Below, one piece after another: positions 35,949-46,299 of a DNA stretch of 64,000 bases. The notes beneath the pieces were generated by a model. It was not told the DNA's origin, made no database searches, and saw only the letters and a list, made by a program, of their open reading frames with translations. A program made the position numbers and the translations under genes. How positions within the stretch are numbered: position 1 is the stretch's first letter; each line of letters starts with the position of its first letter. Source of the DNA: Oxytricha trifallax (Eukaryota; Ciliophora; Spirotrichea; Sporadotrichida; Oxytrichidae); the NCBI GenBank assembly GCA_000711775.1, contig ARYC01018594.1:38447-102446 (forward strand). The letters run 5' to 3'.

Positions 35949-37381
35949 AAACCCCAAAACCCCAAAAGAATTATTTGAGGATGATGAATAAATTAATCAA
36001 TGTATTCGAAATGTAAACTATAACTCATTTAGTAATTAACCATTGATCAATATATTTACAATTGTTTTATAAACTCTAACAAAATATAACAAACTTTAAC
36101 AAAGTATAACAAACAATAACAAAATCAAACAATTTATAATGTAATCATACAATATAGCTTAAAAGTTAATTATCTTTATCAAACTAATCAAACAAATTGT
36201 AATATAAAATAAATGTGTAAGTTGAAATGAAAGATTTAAGAAAATTATAATCCTTTATTGAGTAGAAAAGCATTATAAATTAAAATCTCAAAATTTTATT
36301 TTTTAATTAAAACCTAGGACATTTTATGTACTACTTGACTTTGCAATCATTTTTTACAAAACAATCTAAACAAATAATTTTAGAATGATATATGAAATTT
36401 TGTAAATTTCAATAAAACTAAAATTGTTTCTTATTAACCTACATTTTCCTTATTTGATTTATTATATAAGGTAATCAATAGTTTATATATCGATTAGAAG
36501 GAAGAATACTAATAAATTCTTTTAATTTTATTACTATTAAACAGTATTCATTGTCACAGTAGTCATTTATTTTTTAATAAAAATTCTTACTAAATTTAAT
36601 AGTATTTCAAACTAATTTTACCAATAAATTTATTAATTTAATCAGAGAATGAATTCTCTAATTAGAATTAATTTTATAGTAGACTTTATAAACTCTGCAT
36701 TAAATTTTATTACACATCACTTAATTACAATTAAATTGGGGAATAAAATCTGATTCATAGTTAATCCATTTCATTTTATTAAACAAAAATTAATTTTTCA
36801 AGCTACTTTGATTTTTTAAAGCAAAATCATTTAAAATTGATACCTTTTTAAACAATATATTTAATAGCCAATTTTTATAATGGGGATGGTAAAGAATCTG
36901 CTATTTTAAATTAAAAGTAATTTTTAAATGTCATCTTATCAATATAATGGCACCATCTTAATTTATAATAGATTAAAAAATACACCTTAAAAGGCTTTAG
37001 GCTTTTTTATTTTAGAATTATAGACATAATAGTCTTGTATTTGTATACAAATAATAGGGCATTTAAGTAGTATAAAGAGTTTTAGCTTTAACTAAGCCTT
37101 ACTAATAGCTCTTAAATTTCAATGAAATCAATTAAGATTTATAATTATTTAAAGGAAAATAATAGACTAAAAGTGATAGAAAATTCGAGAATATTTGTAA
37201 TCCCATTTGAAATAAAGCAAAATTAGCTTTCGCATTTTGTATATTGTGGCTATCTAAGTCAATTATTGACTTTCGAAATATTGCTAAACCCACAAACCCA
37301 GTTTTAAATTTTATGTATACTAAAAGGACCTCTAGGGCGGCACTAGTGCCAAATTTATATGTCACAAAGGGATTAATGGGT
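35949..37381. mobile_element. Putative nested insertion in TBE-3 with one C4A4-like end
   Basis: TBE-4 has no counterpart of this block between the 57-kDa start and the spacer. It begins AACCCCAAAACCCCAAAAG and ends GGGATTAATGGGTTT, a degraded inverted version, so it resembles a decayed telomere-like-ended element. The interior is AT-rich with a small GC-richer part at 37230-37380 (SIIDFRNIAKPTNP on the plus strand) that I cannot assign. No clear target duplication. Confidence 0.45.
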
Positions 37382-37499
37382 TTAAAAGCTCTAATAACCT
37401 TTCAAGTTATAGTTACTTTGTATAGGAGTTGCCATCGCAGCAATAACGGTTGATATAGAAGTATTACAGCTCATATTTATGTTTCGTTTATAACTAAAT

Positions 37500-37765
37500 T
37501 TTTTCTAGTTTCATGCTTAATATTTTTAATTTTGGTACCAACTTTGATAAAATTCAGGTTGGTACTGGTACCAATTAGGTTTTGAACCATTTTTTGAACT
37601 TTTCCATTAAAACCTCATTAGTTTAAAACTAAATACTAATTAAGTTTTGGTACAATTAAATTGGTACCAATTAAAATTTAACGGAATTAGTACCAGTACT
37701 AATTAAATTTAAACAAATTTAGTACTAATTTAATAGAACTAATGATAAAAATGGAGCTCATTCTC
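37500..37765. repeat. TBE-3 spacer with GGTACC-centred inverted repeats
   Basis: Repeated TTTGGTAC / GGTACCAATTAA / TACTAATTAA blocks in both orientations between the divergent 22-kDa and 57-kDa genes. The same block occurs in TBE-4 (57600-57850) and in the gene-less 1.2-kb element (21150-21380). It is the likely bidirectional promoter or a cis-acting site. Confidence 0.7.
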
Positions 37766-37940
37766 TGAAGTTTGTTACACCTACTGCCAGCTTTCTCCAC
37801 ATATCTTTACTAGGTTGACTTCCTATAAGATGCCCATATTTAATACTAAGATTTTATGCAGTAGGATCAAGAACTCTATATATTAAAATTTGAAATTCAA
37901 TAACAAGAGAAGGAAAAGGATAGAATCTATAAGTACTGCA

Positions 37941-38710
37941 ATGAAGAGGGTTAAAGCTTAAGAAATGATCTCAAGATTTAGATGTAAGGAAGATCTCTAT
38001 CGATACCTCACTCAGAATGGTAAGCATGTGACTTATACTTAATCATATACTATAGTGGGTTTATTCCTTCCAACAATGGAAGGTACCAAAATCTCATTCT
38101 AAAAAGCAATACTCTCTGATTAGAAGAAAGCCTTCAAAAACAATGAAATCAAGTTGATAGAAATACCAAACTACCCAGAGATTTCAGTCACTAATCTCTA
38201 CGAGGATGCGATGAAAGATGAAAAGTTGGAAGTTTATCTTCCTACCAAGAAACATATCTCTAACAAACTTCCAGAAAGGAGCTTTTTCTTTGGTGTTCTT
38301 GAGACTTTAAGAGAGAGTTATCTCAAAGAGATCATCGAAGAAGCTCACAAGAAACGCTACTCTATTTCTCCAGAAGATTAAAAGAAGCAATGCATTCTTA
38401 TAAGCGAGGCTTGGCTTGAAAAGCTAAAGAAGCATCCTTACCTTTCTAGTAAGCTTTGATTGATAACCTTGTAGGGTAACCTGGAACTGGTATATTTCTA
38501 ATGAAAGAGCATGCAAAGGTTCACAGAGAGAGAAAGTCATAGACTATTCATGAAGTGAGCAAGAGACTTTATCAAGATTTTTAAAAGCCAGATGAAATGA
38601 ACATAGATGCAGGAGCTGGCACTAAGAGAAGAAGTATGGGCGCAAGCAAGCAATAAGAAGAGGAGAAGAAGGAGAAGCCTAATCCCTTTCTGGGTTAATT
38701 TAAAATGTGA
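37941..38710 (+). CDS. TBE-3 22-kDa protein, intact apart from a 26-nt intron-like insert
   Basis: The best copy of this gene here. The aligned start codon at 37920 is ATA; the next in-frame ATG is 37941. Landmarks: MISRFRCKEDLYRYL, IVGLFLPTMEGTKISF, EIPNYPEISVTNLYED, SFFFGVLETLRESYLKEI and RYSISPEDQKKQ. After HPYLS the frame would end at TGA, but removal of 26 nt with GT...AG ends (38449-38474) restores PGTGIFLMKEHAKVHRERK and a charged tail ending in FKM with TGA 38708-38710. The same insert is at the same place in TBE-4. Function unknown. Confidence 0.82.
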
Positions 38711-38716
38711 ACTTAT

Positions 38717-39746
38717 TCATTCATTTAAATCTAAAACTTGTTTATAAACATTCATTCTTCCTTCTCTCGCACAAACTGTTGTCTTATCTATGCTTACTCT
38801 CTTGCAGCTACTCTGAATCAAGTCTACTGTATCAATGGGCAAGTCATGCATAAGGTGATACAGCAGCAGTTTCTTGTAGTGAGTATTAATTTAACTCCAA
38901 TAGAATTCGATTCCTTTAAGCTGTGGGCTATAGAGAAAGTTATATACAGAAGTTATGTTTAACTCTTCATAAGCTTTCTTAGATTCCTTAGTCTTATGAA
39001 CTGAGAGGTTGTCAACAAACAAGATGATCTCTTAATAGTTATATTTATCTCTTAGCTTGTGTAAGAATTCTATATACTACTCTCGCTTAATAGAGCAAAT
39101 GAATAACATAACTTTTTAAGCCAGAGTCTAAACTAATATCTGCTAAAATTTCATGGGTTACAACCTTTAATTTCTAATCGTAGAAATCTATATTATCATA
39201 CTTCTTGTACCATGACTTGTTAATAAAGGTGTTGAAGGTAAACACAGCTTCATCTGCGTGCATAAACTTTATGTTATTATCAATAGCCCTCTGCATTTAA
39301 TCATAAATATAGTTTAAATTATTACTATAAAATGGCACTGTAAAATCAATCACTCTCTTTACTCTATTGACACTTGAAAGTAATACCATTTCTTCTAAAA
39401 ATGTTGGCTATAGTTTATGGAGAGATTAGCATGTCAAGAAACTTGCGATAAAACATCACAGCTCGCTAGTCTAGTGGAAAGTGTGCCCAATACTTTAAAG
39501 TTTTCGATTCGCAGAGGTAGTCAATATGGTGATGTGAGAACTTTTATTATCATGCTAAACAGACAACAAGCAATTATACCTAACTGTTGAGGCACTCTTT
39601 CACAGGAGCTTTGCCATAGCTGCATAATTTATTAAAGGTTTGACTAAGTCTATATTAATACTTGTACAATATCTAAGCTTAAGCAGTAAATTTAAATATT
39701 ACTCATCATAAATAGACCCTAAATTTCGCTAATTTCTATTTCTCAT
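38717..39746 (-). pseudogene. TBE-3 42-kDa transposase, degenerate
   Basis: ATG at 39746 (MRNRNQRNLGSIYDEQYLNL). The DDE landmarks are still visible (HADEAVFTFNTF, LFVDNLSVHK, KGIEFYW), but in-frame TGA codons (after MAKLL and after DMLISP) and several shifts break the gene. It ends at TGA 38717-38719, 7 bp from the convergent 22-kDa stop. Confidence 0.85.
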
Positions 39747-39848
39747 TTTGCAATTTGACCTAATTTCTAAACTAAACCCAATAAGACCTCAACTATACCC
39801 TATAAATCAAAGCACTTATAAACCTCACCAAGGGGTTTTGGGGTTTTT

Positions 39849-40267
39849 ATTAAAGTACAAGTTTGTCATGGTGAGCATAAATCTTCCTGGTTTTAACTTT
39901 TCCGACGACTTAATAGGCTTTAGATCTTTCAACACCTTGTAGCCTAGGTAATCAGGCATGCTGAAATAGTTTTTCATAGTCCAAGCCCATCTGGTTTTAC
40001 ATGTATCGTAATGAACTACTTTATGAAATCATCTGCAGTGTATCGATTTATTAGAGCATGGCTAAATCTCGTAGTTTTCCCGGAGGTTGCTTCAACAACA
40101 CTGGTGTACATCTGCTTCTTATCATCCTTTTATATTTACAGAGCAAAAATATAAAGCTCGTTAGGGTTGTCACCCATCTTCTGATCTTTTAGTTTTTCCA
40201 TAATTATTGCAAGAGATACTTGACTGCCTTTCATCACGAGATATTATCTAAATGCCTTGCCAATCAT
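39849..40267 (-). CDS. Gene K, upstream part, cut off by TBE-3
   Basis: ATG at 40267: MIGKAFRQYLVMKGSQVSLA, then EKLKDQKMGDNPNELYIFAL, TSGKTTRFSHALINRYTADD, and after a one-base shift YLGYKVLKDLKPIKSSEKLK and RFMLTMTNLYFN at the TBE-3 border. Removing TBE-3 with one ANT triplet continues in frame to VQDNLATNIW at 34334. Family not recognised; the composition is that of an ordinary coding gene. The frameshift near 40035 may be an assembly error. Confidence 0.65.
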
Positions 40268-40606
40268 TTAAACATAAATTTTGTTTTTTAAATAATTATT
40301 ATTAATAACAATGTCACTAACTATCCATTCTATACAATCAGTTTAATAAAAACTAATTACTACAAACACTAAAATGTACAATCTGTACTATTTTATTGGT
40401 ACGCCTTAATATTTTAAAAACTTAAAAAACATTAAACAATGCAAATGGTCTTAGTTATTTTAATATTAAAATTTGTAATTAAAAGTGTACTAAATGAATT
40501 TGTAATTAAGTTATCTATATTAAGTGGCAGTTAGAATTAAAATAAATTATCATTTGTATTATGTATTTCTTTAATTTCATAATATTATTTAGCAATAATT
40601 ATTAAA

Positions 40607-40822
40607 ATGGAAGGAAACAGTTACATGATAAAGCATTCAGTCATGCATTTAGAAGTTAGAACCTTAGATTTGCTTAAGTAGCATATTAATCAGCGCACTT
40701 TAAGTGTTCTATAAGCAAAAGGACTTAAAAGAAAAATTGAAATAGTTGAGATAGGAAACCCATCAAATTTAAATATACTTTATACAAGTAAAAAGTAGGA
40801 AAAGTATTTGAAAATTAACTGA
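40607..40822 (+). CDS. Small ORF, 71 residues, unknown
   Basis: ATG 40607 to TGA 40820-40822 without interruption: begins MEGNSYMIKHSVMHLEVRTL and ends QEKYLKIN. Codon use and balanced composition suggest a real product, but I recognise no family. It lies between gene K and gene E and could be an independent small gene or a coding segment of a neighbour. Confidence 0.45.
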
Positions 40823-40993
40823 ACTAAAATAATTATTTTATTAATTTTATAACCATTATGTTAAAATCTCTATTAAAAAAAGTTATATAATATATGCTCT
40901 TTTTGTCAAATAAACCCTTATATCAAGAAAAAATTTCAACTCATAATTAATTTGAATTATATAAATTTCACAAGAATAAGATGGATAGGAAAG

Positions 40994-43957
40994 ATGGAAA
41001 GAGAAGATAATGAAAATATTAAAAACTTAAAGTTAAAGCTATATGGTTCTTAAAATGATGTGGATAAGCTAAAGAACGAACAAAAAAATCAGATAGAATC
41101 ATATATATTATTAGATAATAATTAAAAAATCAAAGAGAAAAGGAATGGTTATGACAATGTTGGGAATAATTGCTTCTTCATAAAAAACTGAATTCATAGA
41201 AGAATAGAAGCATGCAGTAATTACGAAGCAATAGATATAATCTGATTTAGGCTTTGAAAAATAGAAAATGCAAAAGGATTTATAGAACAAACAAGACCAA
41301 AGCAAGTTATTAATGAGAGAGATGTTATAGGACATTTAAATATTGTGTTTATCATTATTTTAATGTTGATTAACCAGCAAACAAACAAATCTCCTGATCG
41401 AAAAATTCCAATTTAAATCAAACAATAAAAATTACCAATTAACAATATCATAATTCCAATTGAGGACAATCCAGAAACTAAAAAAGGCCCTGAATAAGTC
41501 CCTATGCAACAAATAATTCCAAATCATTTAAACAGATTGCCTTTTTTGTCAGATAGGAATTTACCCTGATTCGTACTTGGCAACTAACAAAATCACAAAG
41601 AACTGTTATAAAAATTTTGTTTGGGAAATTTAATTCTAAAATTGTATATAAGAGCAATTATTGTAAGATTTTATTGGTATAATACTAAAGTAATATAACA
41701 ATTTAGCTTTAGAGAAATAATTTTTCTCAAGAAAGTTTGGAGATCTATCACAATAATTCTTCTATAATAAAATGATTTATTTCCTAAATTTAAGTTAAAA
41801 TATTTGGAAATATTACAATGAAAAATTATAAACCAAATAATATCAATTTTACAAATTAAAAGCATTTGATAACTTAATTTAAATTAGCATAATTATAAAT
41901 TTTTTAAAGCATCTGTTTAAATTAAATGTATTTTTATAATATATAATTTTTTATTTAAAGTTGATGAGTTTATGAGACACTTCTTAAGGAATCCACTTAA
42001 AATTTATAAGATAATGCCCAAGTTAAATCAATAAATTCCTCTAGTTAATAATTTTAATAACTCACCACAGATCTATATAATTGACTTATGCTCAAAGTTA
42101 TTCTCATGCTTAGTATTAATATGATAACAACGCACGGTAGCAACAGTATAACTCAGAGAATTAATATGCGAACTATTTCGATAATTCAGATAGTATGTTA
42201 TTAGAAAAAAAATTGACTTAGGTAAAGAAGAGATGAGTTTCATTGAAACTAAGAAAATAATAGCAAAACAAGATGAATCAGAGTTAGACATTTTTTTTTT
42301 TGTTTTGGCTCGTCGTCTCGCTAGTAAGCGAGAGGGGAGGCTCAGGGCCCCCTAAGGGTCTGGATCGAGTAGTGTAGTAGAATGGGTGTCCGGCTGGACC
42401 GGCTTGGCACTCCCAGACTCCTGAGTCTAGTCGCTAGAGCGAACTCTCCCTCTTAGTCACTAGGCTTACTGCTTCAGGATGCACCATGGGGAGTACACCC
42501 AAAGACTCACGGCTAGCGTGCAGCGTCACCACGAGCAGGTGGGGAGGAACGACGCCAGTTAGACATTGAAGAATTGAAAGATAGAGGAATCAAAAGAAAT
42601 TATAGTATTTAATTATTACTTTTTAACGAAGACATTAAAATGACTCACATTGTGCAGTGATACAGCCAGAAGAAGCATTTTGATGTTTCTTATTTAGTAT
42701 TAAATGATGCAATTGCAGTAATGACAAAGACTAATATAAATATAAGATAAGCATGATGTTTATTTTAATACTTAAGCAGATACTGCAGACACTTCCTAGT
42801 CAAGAAAAAGTTAAGCGTTCGATAGTAGAGCACAAAGCACAAGATTTGATTTATCATCTAGGCAAACCAACTAAAACATCCAATAGAGATAGTAACCTTT
42901 TAGAGAGAACAATCACAATTAAAGCCAATTAACTTCAGCTGCTTTACAATTTAATTATTATATGTAAATATAAATTAAATTTAATATTATATAGCAATTA
43001 GAGTACTAGAACGATAGCAAAAAGAATAGAAATAACAATTAGAATAGAAACAATAATAAGAACTATGAAAGAAGATAGAAATGAGAGAAGAATTTAATAG
43101 GAAATATTTTGGCAATTTTGATAGAAAGATAGATGTTTAACAAACAAATTCAAGGCAGATCATTAATTTATAAAATTTTAGTTGACCTAATCTGTCTAAT
43201 AACAGAACTAGAATTAACAACAAATCTTTACTAATTAACAGAATGTCAATCAGCGCATTAACGCTAACATTTCAGATGATAATAGAAATCTAAGTTATTC
43301 TTAACAGAATCACTCCAATTTTTCTTCATAATTTGCTAGAGAAAAGCGCAATATTGATAATGACTCATTTTATCAGCAGGAAAACAATAATATAGAAGTT
43401 TAGCAGTCTTCATTTTCTGTAAACCTCTCAGTGCTAGAAGAGAGCATTTTGTCAGTAAATAAATTTCAAAATCAAAGCTTCAGAAGTCAAAAAGAAGAAG
43501 AGAAGGTAATTTGATTGCCAACATCTTTTACTTAGAATAATGTCAATAAAATAAGCATGCAAGCCAACAAAATGATATTAATAAATGCTTGGATAATAGC
43601 AACAATAATGATGATGAGGAATAAGAGGAATCTATATTTTCTAATTTGCTTAAAACTTCAATTAAAAATCAACTCAAACTAGGCACTTCAAGTCTTGACA
43701 CTAGGAAAGATCTTCTGTAAATTATACAAAAGAATAAATACACTTTGAAGTTCTACAAAGTCAATAAACTTAAAGTTTGCACAGGATTGTACTTGGATAT
43801 TTCTGCAGAAGCCAACAGTAAGCAGTATCTATTAGTAACAGATCTAAATGTTTAAGATTAAAAGGGAGTATTTACAGATTCAGAGCCCACTTAATTACTA
43901 CAACAAATTATCTATAATGAATTCAAGTCAAGTAGTTTGACATACTATGAGAGTTGA
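40994..43957 (+). CDS. Gene E, Q/N-rich protein, interrupted by a SINE-like insert and IESs
   Basis: ATG 40994 (MEREDNENIKNLKLKLYG). Coding blocks: 40994-41340 (coil KTEFIEEQKHAVITKQQIQS), 41370-41570 (PIEDNPETKKGPEQVPMQ), 41960-42110 (DEFMRHFLRNPLKIYKIMPK), 42130-42720 (YANYFDNSDSMLLEKKIDLG; DESELDIEELKDRGIKRN), 42770-42960, 43190-43510 and 43560-43957 (LKFYKVNKLKVCTGLYLDIS, QYLLVTDLNVQDQKG), with TGA 43955-43957. AT-rich inserts between blocks are IES candidates, but I did not fix their pointers. The GC-rich element at 42293-42556 splits ESELD-I-EELKD; removal with one 11-bp duplication restores the frame. Family unknown. Confidence 0.65.
42293..42556 (-). mobile_element. SINE-like retroposon: GC-rich structured RNA copy with poly(A) and 11-bp TSD
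   Basis: A 264-bp island, markedly GC-rich in AT-rich DNA, ending (minus strand) in an A run; the T run is at 42291-42301. It is flanked by exact 11-bp direct repeats AGTTAGACATT (42282-42292 and 42557-42567). Poly(A) plus TSD are marks of LINE-type retroposition of an RNA. The body is rich in hairpins: CTCGC...GCGAG (42317-42332) next to the tail and AGAG-CGAA-CTCT (42436-42447). It is not a tRNA, 5S or U snRNA that I recognise, and only weakly suggests a Pol III B box. It lies in the coding sequence of gene E. Confidence 0.8.
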
Positions 43958-44079
43958 CTAAAGAAAGAATTATTTATTATGTTGCTCTATTAATTAAAAT
44001 TCAATCAAGTTTAATGGATTTTGCAATTAAAATTAAAGTAATTCAAGAATAACTCTTAATTAAATTATTAAAATTTGAA

Positions 44080-44927
44080 ATGGGTGAGTGCATTTCACGA
44101 TTATTTCAATATTATTTTCCAAGATTTAAACTAGTGCTTGTCCTAGGGTAAGAAGGAGCAGGGAAAACATCAATACTAAAACTAATAACACCAATTGATA
44201 AGAAAGTAGAGGATGTAGTTATACCCCCTAGGGACTGATGCTTGTACAAGTAGACTATGAAGACGACATATAGATATAATCTTGGGATCACAATCCCAAT
44301 TTGTTTAATAAAAACTTGTAAAATATGTTCTACTAAGACGCATCTGCTATTGTGTATGTTATAGATTCAAGCACAATAGATTATGAAAAATTTGAAGAAG
44401 TGAGAGAGTAGTTTTGGGAGATTATCAAACAATTAAACAATATCAACATTCCACTGCTTGTAATTGCAGTGAAACAAGACTTAGAAGTAAAGCTTGATAG
44501 AGAAGAAATAAAACCCCATTAGTCAATTAAGAACGAAGATTAGGAGATAAGAACAATTAATTTAAAATATAATTATAATTGGCGCAAATTAATTAACTTT
44601 TGGCTAATTATTAAAACAATTGGCTCGAATAATTGTCTCTATAAAATAAACCAATCAGGGTGCGTAAATTTGTTTTTAGCCAAAAGTTAATTAATTTCAG
44701 CCAATTATAATTATATTTTAAACTAATTGTTCTTATCTCCTCATCTTCGTTCTTAATTGATTAATGGGGTTTTATATAAGAATTTAGGCTAGGAAAAACT
44801 TGAGAAATATAGGCCGTTTAAATACATTGGGAGTACTATAGATAAACCAAAAGAAACTATTTAATTTTTTAAATGGGTTATGAAATAAATTAAAAATGCT
44901 AATCATATTGTTGCTCCTAATTAATGA
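44080..44927 (+). CDS. ARF/ARL-like small GTPase, split by MITE-1
   Basis: Membrane-traffic or ciliary GTPase. ATG 44080 is followed by Gly, fitting N-myristoylation (MGECISRLFQYYFPRFKL). P-loop GQEGAGKTS; the switch region QSWDHNPNL replaces the usual WDxGGQ; then DASAIVYVIDSS and the base-contact motif VKQDL (NKQD in typical ARFs). After MITE-1 (44511-44772) the C-terminus is YKNLGQEKLEKYRPFKYIGS followed by KETIQFFKWVMKQIKNA, ending at TGA 44925-44927. Removing the MITE with one TA restores REEI-YKNLGQ. A one-base slip at the C run near 44225 disturbs the switch I region. The altered switch II and NKxD residues suggest atypical nucleotide handling. Confidence 0.82.
44511..44772. mobile_element. 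MITE-1: 262-bp palindromic element with TA duplication, in the ARL gene
   Basis: Two arms of about 95 bp are near-perfect inverted repeats, starting AAACCCCATT and ending AATGGGGTTT, around a spacer of about 70 bp. TA lies on each side (44509-44510, 44773-44774), as for Tc1/mariner-type insertion. No coding capacity. It interrupts the ARL coding sequence and its removal is frame-neutral. Confidence 0.88.
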
Positions 44928-45005
44928 TTTAAATTATTGAGATTTTATTGATTGTAATCATTTATTGGAGTATTAATAAGAATTTATAATCATAATCCAA
45001 AATAT

Positions 45006-46263
45006 ATGGCTTTTCATTATTCAAGCAAAAGGTACCTATAATCTAATTTTTATTAGATTTAGTTTGCAGAGATGATTGATAAGAATAAGAAAACCACAGA
45101 CTAAGTATTAGAAAGAAAAATTAAATTAATTAAGGAATTAGAGTAATAGCTTAGAACCTATTACAAAAGTATTGATCTATTTGGAACTAATGCTTAATGT
45201 GATATCATTCATTGTCTTTATCATTTCTTTAGCAATTTGGAGTATGCAAAGACATTGAACATTTTTTACCAAGGTTCTGACTATGAATTTTATGCTGGAC
45301 AATTAGCACAGATTCTAGACCAATCAAATAAACTGACTGATTAAATCTATCAAATGGAACAAACTTTGCATGGTTTGTGTTCAAGGCTGTTTAAATCAAT
45401 AAAGAAATTGAAGAATTCAGAAGAGATCAGAGAAAACTCCAGAGTGGCCTATGATCATTACAGAAACAAATTAGCTAAACTTGAGAGAACTCATGCAAAT
45501 GCCAAGAAATCAAAGAAAATAGAGACTTTATTAGAGAAATGTAGAAAAGTTTAATAAATCAAAGGCAGAATTCGACATACACAGCACCAAACTTGAATAG
45601 ATGCTGGAGAATGTTTCGAATGGAGGAGGAGATTACATTATTGATCAGATTTGCATCAGGTTTACAATGGAAGTAGAAAGCAAATTCTTTACTTAGATGA
45701 GGGACTTATACTAAAAGATGGAAGTCATTGAAGAGCAAATGATGTAGATTGGAAATATTAAATAAGAATAAGATCTGCAATATTGTAGAAATACATTTGA
45801 ATTTGGAAAATTAAATATAATTAAATTAATAATAAATCAAAATGGCAGTTAAAGTTGGCCAATTTAAACGATCTAGGGCTCATTCGATAGAGAATTCAAA
45901 ATTAGCTGGACTAAACTATTGGCGGTACTATGTTATCGCATACCCAGAGCGAGATAACTTCACTTTAATGTGAGAGTATAATTTAATCAATTTAGATAAG
46001 TTTAATTAAAGTAAAGTTATCTCGCTCTGGGGATGCGATAAAATAGTACAGCCAATAGTAAAGTCCAGCTAATTTTGAATTCTCTATCGAATGAGCCCTA
46101 GATCGTTCAAATTGGCCAACTTTAACTGCCACGATTTTGATTTATTATTAATTTAATTATATTTAATTTTCCAAATTCAAATGTATTTCTACAATATTAT
46201 GATTAACAGAATGAAGTTTAGTAAAATTATGCTGAAACAATTGAACCATAGAATTAACAATGA
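45006..46263 (+). CDS. BAR-domain-like coiled-coil protein, split by MITE-2
   Basis: ATG 45006 (MAFHYSSKR) or ATG 45072 (MIDKNKKTTDQ) as the start. A long helical protein: QVLERKIKLIKELEQQLRTY, FSNLEYAKTLNIFYQGSDYE, SRVAYDHYRNKLAKLERTHA, KIETLLEKCRKV, SKAEFDIHSTKLEQMLENVS, FTMEVESKFFTQMRDLYQKM. The order and spacing resemble amphiphysin/BIN BAR domains, which bend membranes; this rests on pattern, not alignment. One-base shift near 45550. MITE-2 splits EQDLQY-YDQQNEV; the last residues follow it, with TGA 46261-46263. It follows the ARL gene by under 100 bp in the same direction. Confidence 0.65.
45783..46194. mobile_element. MITE-2: 412-bp palindromic element with TA duplication, in the BAR-like gene
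   Basis: Two arms of about 180 bp are near-identical inverted repeats (TTGTAGAAATACATTTG...CAAATGTATTTCTACAA) around a short centre near 45965-46015. TA on both sides (45781-45782, 46195-46196). No ORF. Removing it with one TA restores the reading frame at DLQY/YDQQ. Confidence 0.88.
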
Positions 46264-46299
46264 AAGTTAAGTTTTTATTTATTAAATTAACCTTTAAAT

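Larger units (their letters stand above)
34335..39848 (-). mobile_element. TBE-3, inserted in gene K and itself carrying an insertion
   Basis: Reverse-oriented TBE with C4A4-type ends (left CAAAACCCAAAAACCCC; the right end has lost the final G). Flanking triplets are AAT (34332-34334) and ATT (39849-39851), both fitting ANT but not identical. Order from the left: 57-kDa gene (-), spacer, 22-kDa gene (+), 42-kDa transposase (-). At 5.5 kb it is 1.4 kb longer than TBE-4, owing to extra DNA at about 35949-37381 between the 57-kDa start and the spacer repeats. Removing the element joins gene K in frame. Confidence 0.92.

Noticed and set aside
42293-42556. rRNA, tRNA or snRNA fragment
   Set aside because: I could not match the GC-rich body to 5S, tRNA, U snRNA or a conserved rRNA helix; the poly(A) run and TSD fit retroposition of an unidentified RNA better.
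42640-42720. Polo-box-like segment in gene E
   Set aside because: YSQKKHFDVSYLVL is only faintly similar, there is an in-frame TGA beside it, and no kinase or second polo box is present.
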